Source of the DNA: Mucilaginibacter sp.
Lineage (GTDB): Bacteria > Bacteroidota > Bacteroidia > Sphingobacteriales > Sphingobacteriaceae
DNA length: 64,000 bases
Reading direction: 5' to 3'
Assembly: GCF_028288225.1 (NCBI RefSeq)
Contig: NZ_JAQBOC010000022.1
Span: 81,477 to 145,476 of the forward strand
Shown here: positions 27,140 to 37,126 of the stretch, piece by piece
Layout of the letters: every line of letters begins with the position of its first letter
Numbering within the stretch: the first letter of the stretch is position 1
Program-made: the position numbers and the translations under genes
Notes under the pieces: generated by a model
The model's input: only the letters and a program-made list of their open reading frames with translations
What the model was told of the DNA's origin: nothing
Databases searched by the model: none

Positions 27140-28447
27140 ATGATTAATAGCCCAGTACTGTCTGCATCAACGCAGGATACAACGTCGTTTATTAAAAAAT
27201 ATGTAAATATATTGATGTTGTTTTTCCCAATAACATCATTTGTACTAGTTCCGTCTGTACCTGGCACTACAATTATTACTGTGCTGTCTGCTTTATTGTT
27301 TATAACTATTCCATTATCAACTTTAAAGGAAGAAAAAGGGAAATTTTTCCTGGAGCTCACTTACTTTTTTTGTGTTATAATTATTTTAAGTTTTGTTTCC
27401 CAGCTTATAAATCTGATAACTCACTTAAAACTATCTAAAAATCTCATATTGATTAATAAGAATGATTATACACGCACATTTTATCGCGCTTCGCATTTAA
27501 CTCAAACGCTATCCCTTGTGGTAGGCTTTATTATTTATGGCTATGTGAAGCATCTTTCAAATGAATCAATCATAAAATATATTTATTGGGGGTTGAGATT
27601 ATTGTGCTTTTATGCTTTATATGAGTTTTTACTTTATGCTGCAACAGGAATAAATGGTGATTTTATGGCGAACCGTACTTTGGGATATGATAGTGCACCA
27701 GCTTCCTTATTTCAAACCTTTAGTTTAGGGCCCATTAGCTTAATGCGATTAAAAGGATATACCGGAGAGCCTTCGATGTTTGTTTTTACAGTATTCCCTT
27801 TTTGGGTTTTAACATTCGGATTAAAGAGGCGCTTTGATATGTATTTGTTACTTACCTGCTTATTGCTTACTTTTTCAACCACAGCATACTTTTTTATGTT
27901 TCTATTTATGAGCTATTGGTTCATCTATAAAAGACAATACCAGGTTTTTTTTTACATGTGTATTTTTATAATAGTTGTTTGTTTTGTTCTCCAGTTGAAC
28001 ATGTTTCAACATTTATTTGATAGCTTATACGAATTTGTATTAGGTGGAAAAATTGGTGGAAACAGTGTCTCATCCAGGGAAAGAGGTAAAAGTTTTATTA
28101 ATCAAATTGAATTTTGGTCAAATCTTAACGGTTTTAGCCAAGCTTTTGGGATAGGCTTTGGATATATTAGGTCTGCAGATTTCTTTTCAACGTTATTGCC
28201 TAATAACGGTATTATAGGGTTATTAATTTTTTCCTGGTTTGTTTTAAGGAACCTTTGGCTTGATATTGCTATACCGATATTATCCGGTTGTTATAAAATT
28301 GGGCTAATAATTGTCTATTTCATCATGATGGCCTCCGTGCCTGAATTTGCATATCCATCATTATGGATATTTATAGCCTTAGGTTTTGTGTTAAAGCATT
28401 TAAGCCATCAACCTCAATTTAAACAAGACTTAATCGCAAAGTTATAG
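27140..28447 (+). CDS. Wzy-like polysaccharide polymerase (polytopic membrane protein)
   Basis: The 435-residue protein has about ten or more predicted membrane segments and a large mid-protein loop with R-L-K-G-Y-T-G-E-P-S-M-F, a pattern common in O-antigen ligase/polymerase-type proteins. Sequence conservation in this family is low, so the call rests on topology and on its place between the chain-length kinase and the glycosyltransferases of a Wzx/Wzy locus. It probably joins lipid-linked repeat units in the periplasm. Confidence 0.75.
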   Translation: MINSPVLSASTQDTTSFIKKYVNILMLFFPITSFVLVPSVPGTTIITVLSALLFITIPLSTLKEEKGKFFLELTYFFCVIIILSFVSQLINLITHLKLSKNLILINKNDYTRTFYRASHLTQTLSLVVGFIIYGYVKHLSNESIIKYIYWGLRLLCFYALYEFLLYAATGINGDFMANRTLGYDSAPASLFQTFSLGPISLMRLKGYTGEPSMFVFTVFPFWVLTFGLKRRFDMYLLLTCLLLTFSTTAYFFMFLFMSYWFIYKRQYQVFFYMCIFIIVVCFVLQLNMFQHLFDSLYEFVLGGKIGGNSVSSRERGKSFINQIEFWSNLNGFSQAFGIGFGYIRSADFFSTLLPNNGIIGLLIFSWFVLRNLWLDIAIPILSGCYKIGLIIVYFIMMASVPEFAYPSLWIFIALGFVLKHLSHQPQFKQDLIAKL

Positions 28448-28480
28448 CGTATAGTTACCTGTTTATAATCATTTTATAAT

Positions 28481-29473
28481 ATGACAAAGATTGGCAAATT
28501 TATCCTGAGTTCTACTTTCTATTTATTTATGAGCTTAATACTTAAAGCTCAAAATACAGATAAATCTTTCATATGGGGAATCAACGGTCATCCTTTAACC
28601 CAGCCTGATTATAGGAATAATTTAGACGAACAGATAGATGCTATTAAAGACTTAAAATTAAGTAGTTACAGGTTTGATGTAATTTTAAACCGCGATGGAT
28701 ATGCTAAAAATGAACCGGCATTTTTAAATGTATTAAACAGTCTGAAAAAGAATAATATTTTACCGCTGCCGGCAGTAATGCAAACCGGGTTTGGAGGTGA
28801 TGAACCTGAAGCAATTTATCAAAGATCTGTGCAGCAAGGTAAAAATTTCGGAGTGCAGTATGGGGATTATTTTTCGGTAATTGAAGTTAATAATGAAGGG
28901 GATAATAAAATACGGGTCAAAAATAAGCCGGATGGCGCAACGTCTGGTGAATATGATATATTAAAAGCCCAGCGCTTTATAGCGGAAATAAAAGGATTTA
29001 TTGATGGTATAAAAACTGTTAAACCATCAATAAAAATCACTCTTTCGGTAAGCTTTACACATTATTGGTACCTGCAGTTGTTAAAGGATAACAACGTGAA
29101 TTATGATATTATAGGATGTCATTGGTACTCAAATATGGGTGATATAACCGATTTGAAACCACCTTTTGGTAATGTATTAAACTCAATTAGCCAAAGGTTT
29201 AATAAGCCTATATGGATCACCGAGTTTAACCGTTTTAAAGGAACTTCAAGCGTGGACTTTGCAAGTCAAAACGAATATATTACTAAAAATATTAAAAAAA
29301 TAATTGCTCAGGGAACGGTTAAAGCTTTATACATATATGAGCTTTTTGATCAACCCTCATTAGCACAACGCTATCCAATTGAAGCACATTATGGCCTTAT
29401 TTTTAAAGATGCCGCAGGCAATTATGTCCAAAAAGATGCTTACCAGGGCTTCAAAAATTTTATACAAAGGTAG
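28481..29473 (+). CDS. Exported clan-A glycoside hydrolase, PslG-like
   Basis: The 330-residue protein has a signal peptide ending near L-K-A-Q. The mature domain is a (beta/alpha)8 clan-A fold: F-I-W-G-I-N-G-H-P-L at its start, N138-E139 (I-E-V-N-N-E-G-D) as probable acid/base and E248 in W-I-T-E-F-N as probable nucleophile. Similar hydrolases in polysaccharide loci, such as PslG (GH39), trim or release the polymer in the periplasm. A paralog is encoded at 47460-48536 and closes the locus. It lies 33 bp after the polymerase gene. Confidence 0.78.
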   Translation: MTKIGKFILSSTFYLFMSLILKAQNTDKSFIWGINGHPLTQPDYRNNLDEQIDAIKDLKLSSYRFDVILNRDGYAKNEPAFLNVLNSLKKNNILPLPAVMQTGFGGDEPEAIYQRSVQQGKNFGVQYGDYFSVIEVNNEGDNKIRVKNKPDGATSGEYDILKAQRFIAEIKGFIDGIKTVKPSIKITLSVSFTHYWYLQLLKDNNVNYDIIGCHWYSNMGDITDLKPPFGNVLNSISQRFNKPIWITEFNRFKGTSSVDFASQNEYITKNIKKIIAQGTVKALYIYELFDQPSLAQRYPIEAHYGLIFKDAAGNYVQKDAYQGFKNFIQR

Positions 29474-29558
29474 TCCTGTTTATGCGCTCAAACTCAGTAT
29501 TAAGAATATAATATTAAGGTTTACGATGAATTACTTATTTCAATAATAACTATTCTAT

Positions 29559-30728
29559 ATGAAAATAGCAATTGTTCATGATGACCTTGTACGCAAAGGC
29601 GGGGCTGAGCAAGTGGCATTGAGCTTTCACAATGCCTTTCCTGATGCGCCGATTTATACACTTACCTACGACCCTGACAACACTTATTCTGAATTTAAGG
29701 AATGTGACATAAGAACAAGCTGGTTTGGAAGAGTGATAAGCAGTGAAAAAAACATGAAACGTTATTTTTTTCCATTTGGGGTTATGGCAATGCAACGATT
29801 GAATTTAAATGGATACGACGTAATACTTCAATCAACTACTCATTGTGCTAAATATGTAAAAACAGATGTAAATTCAATCATAATTACTTATTGTCATAAT
29901 CCTTTTCGGTTGGTATGGAGCACAGAATCATACGATAAAATCAACCATATGGGTAAAATAAAAACAAATATTTTAAAAAAAGTAATAGCTGTTTTAAAAG
30001 AAATTGATACAAAGTCGGCAAAAAAAACACACTGGTTTATAACTAACGCTCAGGAAGTTGTTCAACGTATTAAACTGGCCTACAATCCCATAATGCCTAT
30101 TACTGTAATTAATCCATCTGTAAAGTGTAAAAATTTTTATGTTTCAAACTCACTAAGTGATTACTTTTTAGTTGTTTCCCGTTTTGAATCGTATAAAAAG
30201 GTTGATTTGGTAATAGAAGCCTTTAATGACATGCCTGATAAAAAGTTGGTAATTGTAGGTAAAGGGTCAAGAGAAAAGGAAGTTAAGGAAAACGCAGGTA
30301 GTAATATTACATTTTTAAGTGGGCTTGGTGCAGATGATTTGGCAAGGCTTTATGCTAATTGCAAATCATTTATTTTCCCCCAACTTGAAGATTATGGCAT
30401 AACTCCACTCGAGGCAAACGCGTCCGGAAGGCCTGTTATAGCCTATGGAAAGGGAGGGGTTTTGGATACTATGATCCCTTATGTTGATAATTCTTTAAAA
30501 TCTACAGCCATTTTTTTTGAACAACAAACCAAAGAATCATTAATAGAGGCGATTGAATTGTTTGAAGAATTAGAATTTGATCCTTCCTTTATTCGTGCCC
30601 ATGCGGAAACGTTTGACGAAAGCTGTTTTGTAGAAAAAATAAGATCATTTGTTGAAAATAAATACCTTGAAAGTAAAAACATTAATACTGATTTGCGCGA
30701 TAACAAAGCTATAGAAGTTACGGTATGA
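29559..30728 (+). CDS. GT4-type glycosyltransferase
   Basis: The 389-residue GT-B protein starts M-K-I-A-I-V-H-D-D-L, with a G-G-A-E-Q-V-A nucleotide-proximal loop, and its C-terminal half carries V-V-S-R-F-E-S-Y-K-K and the E-D-Y-G-I-T-P-L-E-A motif typical of GT4 (the Glu pair region). Donor and acceptor are unknown. Its stop overlaps the next start (ATGA at 30725-30728), which implies translational coupling of the two transferases. Confidence 0.88.
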   Translation: MKIAIVHDDLVRKGGAEQVALSFHNAFPDAPIYTLTYDPDNTYSEFKECDIRTSWFGRVISSEKNMKRYFFPFGVMAMQRLNLNGYDVILQSTTHCAKYVKTDVNSIIITYCHNPFRLVWSTESYDKINHMGKIKTNILKKVIAVLKEIDTKSAKKTHWFITNAQEVVQRIKLAYNPIMPITVINPSVKCKNFYVSNSLSDYFLVVSRFESYKKVDLVIEAFNDMPDKKLVIVGKGSREKEVKENAGSNITFLSGLGADDLARLYANCKSFIFPQLEDYGITPLEANASGRPVIAYGKGGVLDTMIPYVDNSLKSTAIFFEQQTKESLIEAIELFEELEFDPSFIRAHAETFDESCFVEKIRSFVENKYLESKNINTDLRDNKAIEVTV

Positions 30729-31963
30729 AAGTTTTACTTATTAATAGCTTTTATTATCCAACCTTTGTGGGAGGAGCAGAAATATCTGTGCAATTATTAG
30801 CAGAAGGTTTAAAAAGAACAGGCAATCAGGTATATGTTTTAACTACCGGACCCATTGATCGGATCTATCGTGTTAACGGTGTGATTGTAATTAGTCTAAA
30901 ACAAAGAAATATATTTTCTACCCATAACGGTGTTGCTAATGTTTATGGATTTTTTAAAGTTTTCTGGCATCTTATCGACTCCTTTAATATATTTTATCAT
31001 TTTAAAGTTTCTGCAATTTTAAAAAGAATTCAGCCCTCATTGGTTCATACAAATACCATCCAGGGCTTCTCCCCATTTATTTGGCTGACGATAAAAGCCG
31101 GCAAAATCCCCCTTATACATACAATGCGTGATTATTATCTGCTTTGCCATAAATGCAGTATGTTTAATAAAAATCAGAATTGTGACTCTTTATGCTTACC
31201 CTGTAAAATAACACATGGATTAAAGAAAAATTTATTAAGGTATCCTGATCATTATATAGGTATTAGCAGATACATACTAAACAGGCATAAGGCTTTTTTT
31301 GAGATTCCTGAATTTGGTGGACATTTAATATATAATGCTATACAAGGGGGGGCAAATGTTATTGAGAAAGCACCCGCAGATAAATTACACTTTGGGTATA
31401 TTGGAAGGATAGCCCGCGATAAAGGAGTTGAATATTTAGTAAATGAATTTTTAAACTTAGGTGATCTGCAAAAAACAAAAATAAAAATTGTTTTCGCTGG
31501 AAAAGGCGAGCCGAAATTTATAGACCAGCTTAAAAATAAATTACAAGGCATTGAGTATGAATTTTTAGGGATAATTAAGCCACATGAATTTTATACGAAG
31601 ATTGATATATTAATTGTGCCGGCATTGTGGAATGAGCCTTTTGGCCGAACTGTAATTGAATCATTATCCCATGGCGTTCCCGTTTGTCAAACTGATCGGG
31701 GCGGGCTTAATGAAATATATGATCCCAAAAGTTCCTGGATGTATTCGCCAAAAGAAGGTAATCTTTCACTTTTAATTGATCATATATTGAAAAATAAAAT
31801 TGAAATCGATGAAAAGAAAAAACATTGCATAAATCGCGCGGAACAATTTTCTGTAGACAAGTATATCCAAAGCCACTTAAAGCTATACTACCAGATTATT
31901 GCACATAAAGCAGAAATGTACAAATCAAATTCATATTCAGCTTTACCTAATCAAATTGAGTAA
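30725..31963 (+). CDS. GT4-type glycosyltransferase with Cys cluster
   Basis: The 412-residue GT-B protein starts with a Y-P-T-F-V-G-G-A-E glycine loop and has a C-terminal E-P-F-G-R-T-V-I-E-S motif. Between the domains it carries a cysteine cluster, C-H-K-C then C-D-S-L-C-L-P-C (about residues 139-160), which could bind a metal. That feature recurs in a subset of GT4 enzymes but its role is not known. It overlaps the preceding gene by 4 bp. Confidence 0.87.
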   Translation: MKVLLINSFYYPTFVGGAEISVQLLAEGLKRTGNQVYVLTTGPIDRIYRVNGVIVISLKQRNIFSTHNGVANVYGFFKVFWHLIDSFNIFYHFKVSAILKRIQPSLVHTNTIQGFSPFIWLTIKAGKIPLIHTMRDYYLLCHKCSMFNKNQNCDSLCLPCKITHGLKKNLLRYPDHYIGISRYILNRHKAFFEIPEFGGHLIYNAIQGGANVIEKAPADKLHFGYIGRIARDKGVEYLVNEFLNLGDLQKTKIKIVFAGKGEPKFIDQLKNKLQGIEYEFLGIIKPHEFYTKIDILIVPALWNEPFGRTVIESLSHGVPVCQTDRGGLNEIYDPKSSWMYSPKEGNLSLLIDHILKNKIEIDEKKKHCINRAEQFSVDKYIQSHLKLYYQIIAHKAEMYKSNSYSALPNQIE

Positions 31964-32026
31964 TTTCTAATTCGGGCTCTTGAAAGTAGTAAATTCATTC
32001 AAATTGTATCAATATTCGATAGTTAT

Positions 32027-33517
32027 ATGAGTAGCGTATTAAGAGAAACTATTTCAGACCCTGATAAAAAAGCACCCTCCCCTGGTACGGATAAAAAATT
32101 GGTAGCGTCTGGGATTTTCTGGAACCTTATTCAACTGATTATAAATCAGGCCTTCAATTTTATTTTAAAATTAGCACTGGCTAAATTGCTTTTTCCAAGT
32201 GAATTTGGAGTTGTGGGCATGGCAACCGTATTTACAGGATTTGTTCAGGTACTTAACGATTTAGGTGTAGGGGCAGCTCTGGTTCAAAGGAAAGAATCAT
32301 CATTACGTAAAGAACATTACCACACAGCTTTTTGGACAGGGGTTATATGGTCCGTTATCTTATTTTTAGTTATGAGTTTTGGTGTAGGTCCTTTAGCTGC
32401 TATATTTTATAAAAAGCCCATTTTAGAAACTATCATCCCGGTTCTTAGCATCGGCATATTAATAAGTCCGGCTAACCTGGTGCACAAGGCACAGCTTACC
32501 AAGCAAATGAATTTTAAAAAGCTTGCCTTTATAGACAATACTTCAAACATAATTGTTGGCATAATTGCACTTTTATTGGCTTTTAAAGGAGCAGGGGTTT
32601 GGGCATTGGTATTCAACTCTGTGGGGAATGTTTTTTTGGCAATGCCTTTATTTTTTAATGCCACCAAATGGAAGCCTGCTTTTATAATGGAAAAGCAAGC
32701 TTTTAAAGATGTTTTTGGTTTTGGGGTTTACACAACCGGATCAAACATTTTAAATTATTTATATAATAATATTGATTATTTATTGATTGGAAAGTTATTA
32801 GGTGCAACTTCTTTAGGTATTTATACCCTGGCCTTTGTGTTAACAGATACTTTTAGAGGAAGATTAATGGCAGTGATAAATAATGTGATGTATCCAATTT
32901 ATGGCAGAAAGCAAAATGATATTATTGCCCTTAAAAAATATTACTTAAAAGTGGTATTATTTAATTGCCTCTTTATTTTTCCGGTGATGATTTTCTTCGT
33001 TGTTGAGGGAAACTCTTTTATTGTAAATGTTTTTGGGGCCAAATGGCATGAAACGGTGGCTCCTCTGCAGATACTATCAGGATCTGTAATGTTTCATATT
33101 TTGGTTAGCGGTAACACTTCACTATTAAGGGGATTGGGGCGCCCGGGAATGGAAATGAAGCAACAGATACTTAAAGCACTTATATTTTTGCCAACGTTGG
33201 CATTGGGTATATACTATTATGGTATTATAGGAGCAGCATGGGCCATATTCCTTAATAAAATTATTGTAGTGATAGTAGCGCAATATACTTTCAATTTTCT
33301 TTTACCTGTTAAAATTTCAATAATCGAATTTATTATTGCTTTAAAAGCACCTCTTATTGCATCAATTTCAAGTTTCATAATCGACTACCTTTTAAACCTG
33401 GCAGGTTTAAATTATATAATTTGTGGTTTAAGTCTTTTCATAGTCTACTCCGGAATAATCTATCTTATGATGGGTTCCGAGCTTAAAGACCTTCTACAAA
33501 GTTTAAAGAAAAGATAA
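32027..33517 (+). CDS. Wzx-like flippase (MOP superfamily)
   Basis: The 496-residue protein has 12-14 predicted membrane helices and MOP/MviN-type features (F-N-F-I-L-K-L-A-L-A-K-L-L-F-P early, then A-T-V-F-T-G-F-V-Q-V-L-N-D-L-G-V-G-A in the second helix). Members move undecaprenyl-linked repeat units across the inner membrane. Together with the Wzy-like polymerase, it defines the locus as Wzx/Wzy-dependent. Confidence 0.9.
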   Translation: MSSVLRETISDPDKKAPSPGTDKKLVASGIFWNLIQLIINQAFNFILKLALAKLLFPSEFGVVGMATVFTGFVQVLNDLGVGAALVQRKESSLRKEHYHTAFWTGVIWSVILFLVMSFGVGPLAAIFYKKPILETIIPVLSIGILISPANLVHKAQLTKQMNFKKLAFIDNTSNIIVGIIALLLAFKGAGVWALVFNSVGNVFLAMPLFFNATKWKPAFIMEKQAFKDVFGFGVYTTGSNILNYLYNNIDYLLIGKLLGATSLGIYTLAFVLTDTFRGRLMAVINNVMYPIYGRKQNDIIALKKYYLKVVLFNCLFIFPVMIFFVVEGNSFIVNVFGAKWHETVAPLQILSGSVMFHILVSGNTSLLRGLGRPGMEMKQQILKALIFLPTLALGIYYYGIIGAAWAIFLNKIIVVIVAQYTFNFLLPVKISIIEFIIALKAPLIASISSFIIDYLLNLAGLNYIICGLSLFIVYSGIIYLMMGSELKDLLQSLKKR

Positions 33518-33543
33518 TTCATTAAATAAACAAATACCCACTA

Positions 33544-34452
33544 ATGATATCCGTTATTATACCTTGTTATAATTGCGCCAGCTTCATAAATCGCGCTGTT
33601 GATAGTGTTTTAAGGCAAACTTATCAAAATATTGAGATTATTTTGGTTAATAATAACTCAACAGATGATACATTGTCCTTGTTGAAAGATTATGAGCTTG
33701 CTTATCCGGATAAAATATACGTTTATAACGAAACTAAGAAAGGTGCACCTGCAGCCCGTAATTACGGTTTAAGTAAAGCAAAAGGAGAATGGATCCAATT
33801 TTTGGATGCAGATGATGAACTACTACCAAATAAACTACAAAAACAATATGATATAACAAGAATTAACAGCGCAGATGTAATTGCCGGTGATTGTTTGCTT
33901 AAGTATGATATAAATGGAAAAATTACCGACATCATCAGGTATGTAGAAAAGAATGTTTGGAAAGGACTAATTACATCAAATCTTGGTATTACAAGTTCAA
34001 ATCTATGGCAAAAAAAAAAGTTGTTTAAAGTTGATGGTTGGGACGAAGCACTCACCTCATCGCAAGAATATGATTTGCTTTTTCGGCTTTTAAAAAACAA
34101 TGCACAAATAGTACGTGATGATTCAATTAACACTATTGTCCATTTTTCGGGGAATTCAATTTCTAAAAGCAAGAACAAAGAAAAAATGATGAAAATACTT
34201 GATAATCGGATCGTTTTAAGATTAGATATCAGGGATTATTTGAAATCGTCAGGGCTACTGACCAATGAGCTGGCACAGGTAATTGACACATACATTTATA
34301 CTGAAATAATGAGGTACTATCATAGTATGCCTGATTATGCAAAAGAACTTTTAAAAAAACACCCTCTCAAGGTAAAAATCCAACACATTTTAAAGCTAAG
34401 AAGCAAATTATTGTTTACTTCATTGCGTGCCTTTAAGAGTTCTTTCTTTTAG
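33544..34452 (+). CDS. GT2 family glycosyltransferase
   Basis: The 302-residue GT-A protein starts I-S-V-I-I-P-C-Y-N-C, with N-N-N-S-T-D-D-T and the metal-binding D-A-D-D-E motif around residue 90. No membrane helix is evident, so it should act at the cytoplasmic face. The sugar it adds is unknown. It lies 26 bp after the flippase gene. Confidence 0.9.
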   Translation: MISVIIPCYNCASFINRAVDSVLRQTYQNIEIILVNNNSTDDTLSLLKDYELAYPDKIYVYNETKKGAPAARNYGLSKAKGEWIQFLDADDELLPNKLQKQYDITRINSADVIAGDCLLKYDINGKITDIIRYVEKNVWKGLITSNLGITSSNLWQKKKLFKVDGWDEALTSSQEYDLLFRLLKNNAQIVRDDSINTIVHFSGNSISKSKNKEKMMKILDNRIVLRLDIRDYLKSSGLLTNELAQVIDTYIYTEIMRYYHSMPDYAKELLKKHPLKVKIQHILKLRSKLLFTSLRAFKSSFF

Positions 34453-34490
34453 CCAACGTTATTATTTATATAATAAATCTCCTCTTTAAT

Positions 34491-35384
34491 ATGAATCAAA
34501 AATTTGTTTCCATAATTATTCCGACTTATAAAGATTGGGATAGATTATCATTATGTCTGAATTCCTTAAATGAGCAAAGTTATAACCAGGATTTATTTGA
34601 AATCGTAGTTGTAAATAATTATACGGCTGATAAAGTTCCCAAAGAATATTTTATACCCTGCAACTGTAAAGTGATTACTGAGGAAAAACCCGGATCTTAT
34701 GCAGCTCGTAATACTGGCATAGCTATGTCATCTGGTTCAATTATAGGCTTTACAGATTCAGATTGCATTGCCGACAGGGACTGGATAACTAATGCGGTTA
34801 GTTTCCTTGAAAACAATAATGATTGCGACAGAATTGCAGGAAGGATTAATTTATTTTATCATTCAAAAAAACTTACTGAAGCTGAATTATACGAAAAAAT
34901 TTATGCTTTCAATCAGGATATATATGTAAATGAGGATGGAACAGGTGTTACCGGCAATATGTTTAGTTATAAACATGTATTTGATAGTATAGGCTTATTT
35001 AAAGAAGACCTATTATCTGGTGGAGATTATGAATGGTCTATCAGGGCAAGAGATGCCGGTTACAAAATTAAATATGCAGAAAACGCAATAATTAATCACC
35101 CGGCAAGGCATAATATAAGTGAGCTGATAACTAAAGCCAAAAGGGTAGGCGGGGGCCAGGCGGGTTTTGGAAAGTCACCAAATAAAAACAGATTTAAATC
35201 AATCGTGAAGTTTCTTTATGACCTGCGCCCGCCAATTAAAAGTATTGGACTAATTTCTAAAAAAGGGAAAGATCTTCGAATAACTGAAAAATTACTTGTG
35301 TTTTATATCCGGTATTATTTATCAATTATTACTGCACGTGAAAAGTTCATGGTAAACTTAGGCAGGTCTGCACAGCGTCGTTAG
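34491..35384 (+). CDS. GT2 family glycosyltransferase
   Basis: The 297-residue protein starts V-S-I-I-I-P-T-Y-K-D and has A-A-R-N-T-G-I-A and F-T-D-S-D-C, the latter being the DxD-type site. It then has S-G-G-D-Y-E-W-S, common to this GT2 group. It is related to the upstream GT2 but clearly distinct. It follows after 38 bp. Specificity is unknown. Confidence 0.88.
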   Translation: MNQKFVSIIIPTYKDWDRLSLCLNSLNEQSYNQDLFEIVVVNNYTADKVPKEYFIPCNCKVITEEKPGSYAARNTGIAMSSGSIIGFTDSDCIADRDWITNAVSFLENNNDCDRIAGRINLFYHSKKLTEAELYEKIYAFNQDIYVNEDGTGVTGNMFSYKHVFDSIGLFKEDLLSGGDYEWSIRARDAGYKIKYAENAIINHPARHNISELITKAKRVGGGQAGFGKSPNKNRFKSIVKFLYDLRPPIKSIGLISKKGKDLRITEKLLVFYIRYYLSIITAREKFMVNLGRSAQRR

Positions 35385-35456
35385 ATTCGTATTTGCCATT
35401 CCAGCTTTTTCCTAAAATATTTCAAAAATCAATTTATTCAATTTAATTAACAGCTT

Positions 35457-36788
35457 ATGAAAATTGCTATTATCGGAACAGGCTATGTAGGCCTTGTAAC
35501 AGGAATATGTTTATCAGAAACCGGAAACAATGTTACCTGTGTTGACATTAATAAACAAAAGGTAAAAATGATGCAACAGGGACAGCTACCCATCTATGAA
35601 CCAGGCCTTGAACCACTTCTTCATCGCAACATAATTCAGGAACGAATACTTTTTACCGATGATTTAGCAAGTGCAATTGAAGATGCAAAAGTGATATTTT
35701 TAGCGCTGCCAACACCTCCGGGAGAAAATGGATCTGCTGATTTAAGTTATGTACTCGGAGCAGCTAAGGATATTGCAAAATTAATAACATCATATAAAGT
35801 TGTGGTTACCAAATCAACAGTTCCTGTTGGTACTGCCGAGAAAGTTAAGGCAATATTTGAGCAATATACAGACGTAGAAGTGGCTGTGGTATCTAACCCT
35901 GAATTTTTAAGAGAGGGTGTTGCAGTTGAAGATTTCATGAAACCAGATCGTGTTGTTATTGGTACTACTGATGAAAAAGCCCGTAAAATAATGACTGAAC
36001 TTTACGCCCCGTATGTTCGCCAGGGAAACCCAATAATTTTCATGGATGAAAAATCATCCGAATTAACAAAATATGCTGCAAACTCGTTTTTGGCAACAAA
36101 AATTTCATTTATGAATGAAATTGCCAATTTATGTGAATTGGTTGGGGCTGATGTTGATATGGTAAGACTTGGCATAGGCTCTGACGAACGTATTGGTAAA
36201 AGATTTTTATTTCCGGGTATAGGTTATGGAGGAAGCTGTTTCCCAAAAGATGTTAAAGCCCTGGCAAAATCAGCGGAAGATAACCAATATGATTTTAAGA
36301 TACTTAACTCAGTTATGGAGGTAAATGCTATTCAGAAAAAGATACTGATAGATAAGGTTAAAAAGTATTATGGAGGCAATTTAAAAGGTAGGCAATTTGC
36401 GATATGGGGTCTTGCATTTAAACCGGAGACTGATGATATACGTGAAGCCCCCGCTTTATATATTATAGATGAATTGCTTAAAGAAGGGGCTAATATAGTA
36501 GCTTATGATCCGGAGGCTATGAATAATGTTATGTACATGATTGGAGATAAGATTAGTTATGCAAATGACCATTATGAAGCACTAACCGGAGCAGATGCTC
36601 TTCTAATACTTACAGAATGGAGCGCTTTCCGCAACCCGGATTTCGATTTGGTGGAAACATTATTAAAAAACAAAGTAATTTTTGACGGGCGAAATTTATA
36701 TGATCTTGCCAGAATGATAGATAAAGGCTTTTACTATAACAGTATTGGAAGGCAGGCAATCGGGAAAACTTTACAAGAGGTTATTTAA
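35457..36788 (+). CDS. ugd: UDP-glucose 6-dehydrogenase
   Basis: The 443-residue enzyme oxidises UDP-glucose to UDP-glucuronate with two NAD+. The Rossmann motif G-T-G-Y-V-G-L-V-T-G opens the protein, the catalytic Cys sits in G-Y-G-G-S-C-F-P-K-D, and a C-terminal UDP-binding domain follows. Length is standard. It supplies glucuronate for the exopolysaccharide. A strong hairpin terminator lies 40 bp downstream, so this gene ends the first transcription unit. Confidence 0.95.
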   Translation: MKIAIIGTGYVGLVTGICLSETGNNVTCVDINKQKVKMMQQGQLPIYEPGLEPLLHRNIIQERILFTDDLASAIEDAKVIFLALPTPPGENGSADLSYVLGAAKDIAKLITSYKVVVTKSTVPVGTAEKVKAIFEQYTDVEVAVVSNPEFLREGVAVEDFMKPDRVVIGTTDEKARKIMTELYAPYVRQGNPIIFMDEKSSELTKYAANSFLATKISFMNEIANLCELVGADVDMVRLGIGSDERIGKRFLFPGIGYGGSCFPKDVKALAKSAEDNQYDFKILNSVMEVNAIQKKILIDKVKKYYGGNLKGRQFAIWGLAFKPETDDIREAPALYIIDELLKEGANIVAYDPEAMNNVMYMIGDKISYANDHYEALTGADALLILTEWSAFRNPDFDLVETLLKNKVIFDGRNLYDLARMIDKGFYYNSIGRQAIGKTLQEVI

Positions 36789-36827
36789 ATTACAGTTAAT
36801 CATACTCATAAGCCTGTTTAAAATGAA

Positions 36828-36860
36828 TTAGCCAAAGCCTTTAAATGAAGCTTTGGCTAA
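36828..36860 (+). terminator. Terminator after UDP-glucose dehydrogenase gene
   Basis: TTAGCCAAAGC and GCTTTGGCTAA form a perfect 11-bp stem around an 11-nt loop, followed by a weak T-rich stretch (TGCTTTTATC). It splits the polysaccharide locus into two units. Confidence 0.75.
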
Positions 36861-37006
36861 TGCTTTTATCGGCCAGCACACAATTTCACAGTTTTATACA
36901 TATTCTTTTCATTGAATTGATTAAGTAAATTTTAACTAATACAAATTGTATTATTGTTAAACATTTACCAAAATAGTTGATATAATTATCTATTAATGCT
37001 GCGGAT

Positions 37007-37031
37007 TTTACCATTTTAATTAAATGGTAAA
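37007..37031. promoter_or_regulatory. Perfect 25-bp palindrome upstream of the initiating transferase
   Basis: TTTACCATTT and AAATGGTAAA flank a 5-bp spacer in the 338-bp gap before the phosphoglycosyltransferase. No T run follows, so an operator for the second transcription unit is more likely than a terminator. The rest of the gap is AT-rich without a gene. Confidence 0.45.
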
Positions 37032-37126
37032 TCATCGATGTTTTTGATATAGGTTAATTATTTATGTTTTTTTTTAAGCATTAATATTAATTCTTCAATT
37101 AAGTATTAACAATAAAAAGAATCAAG

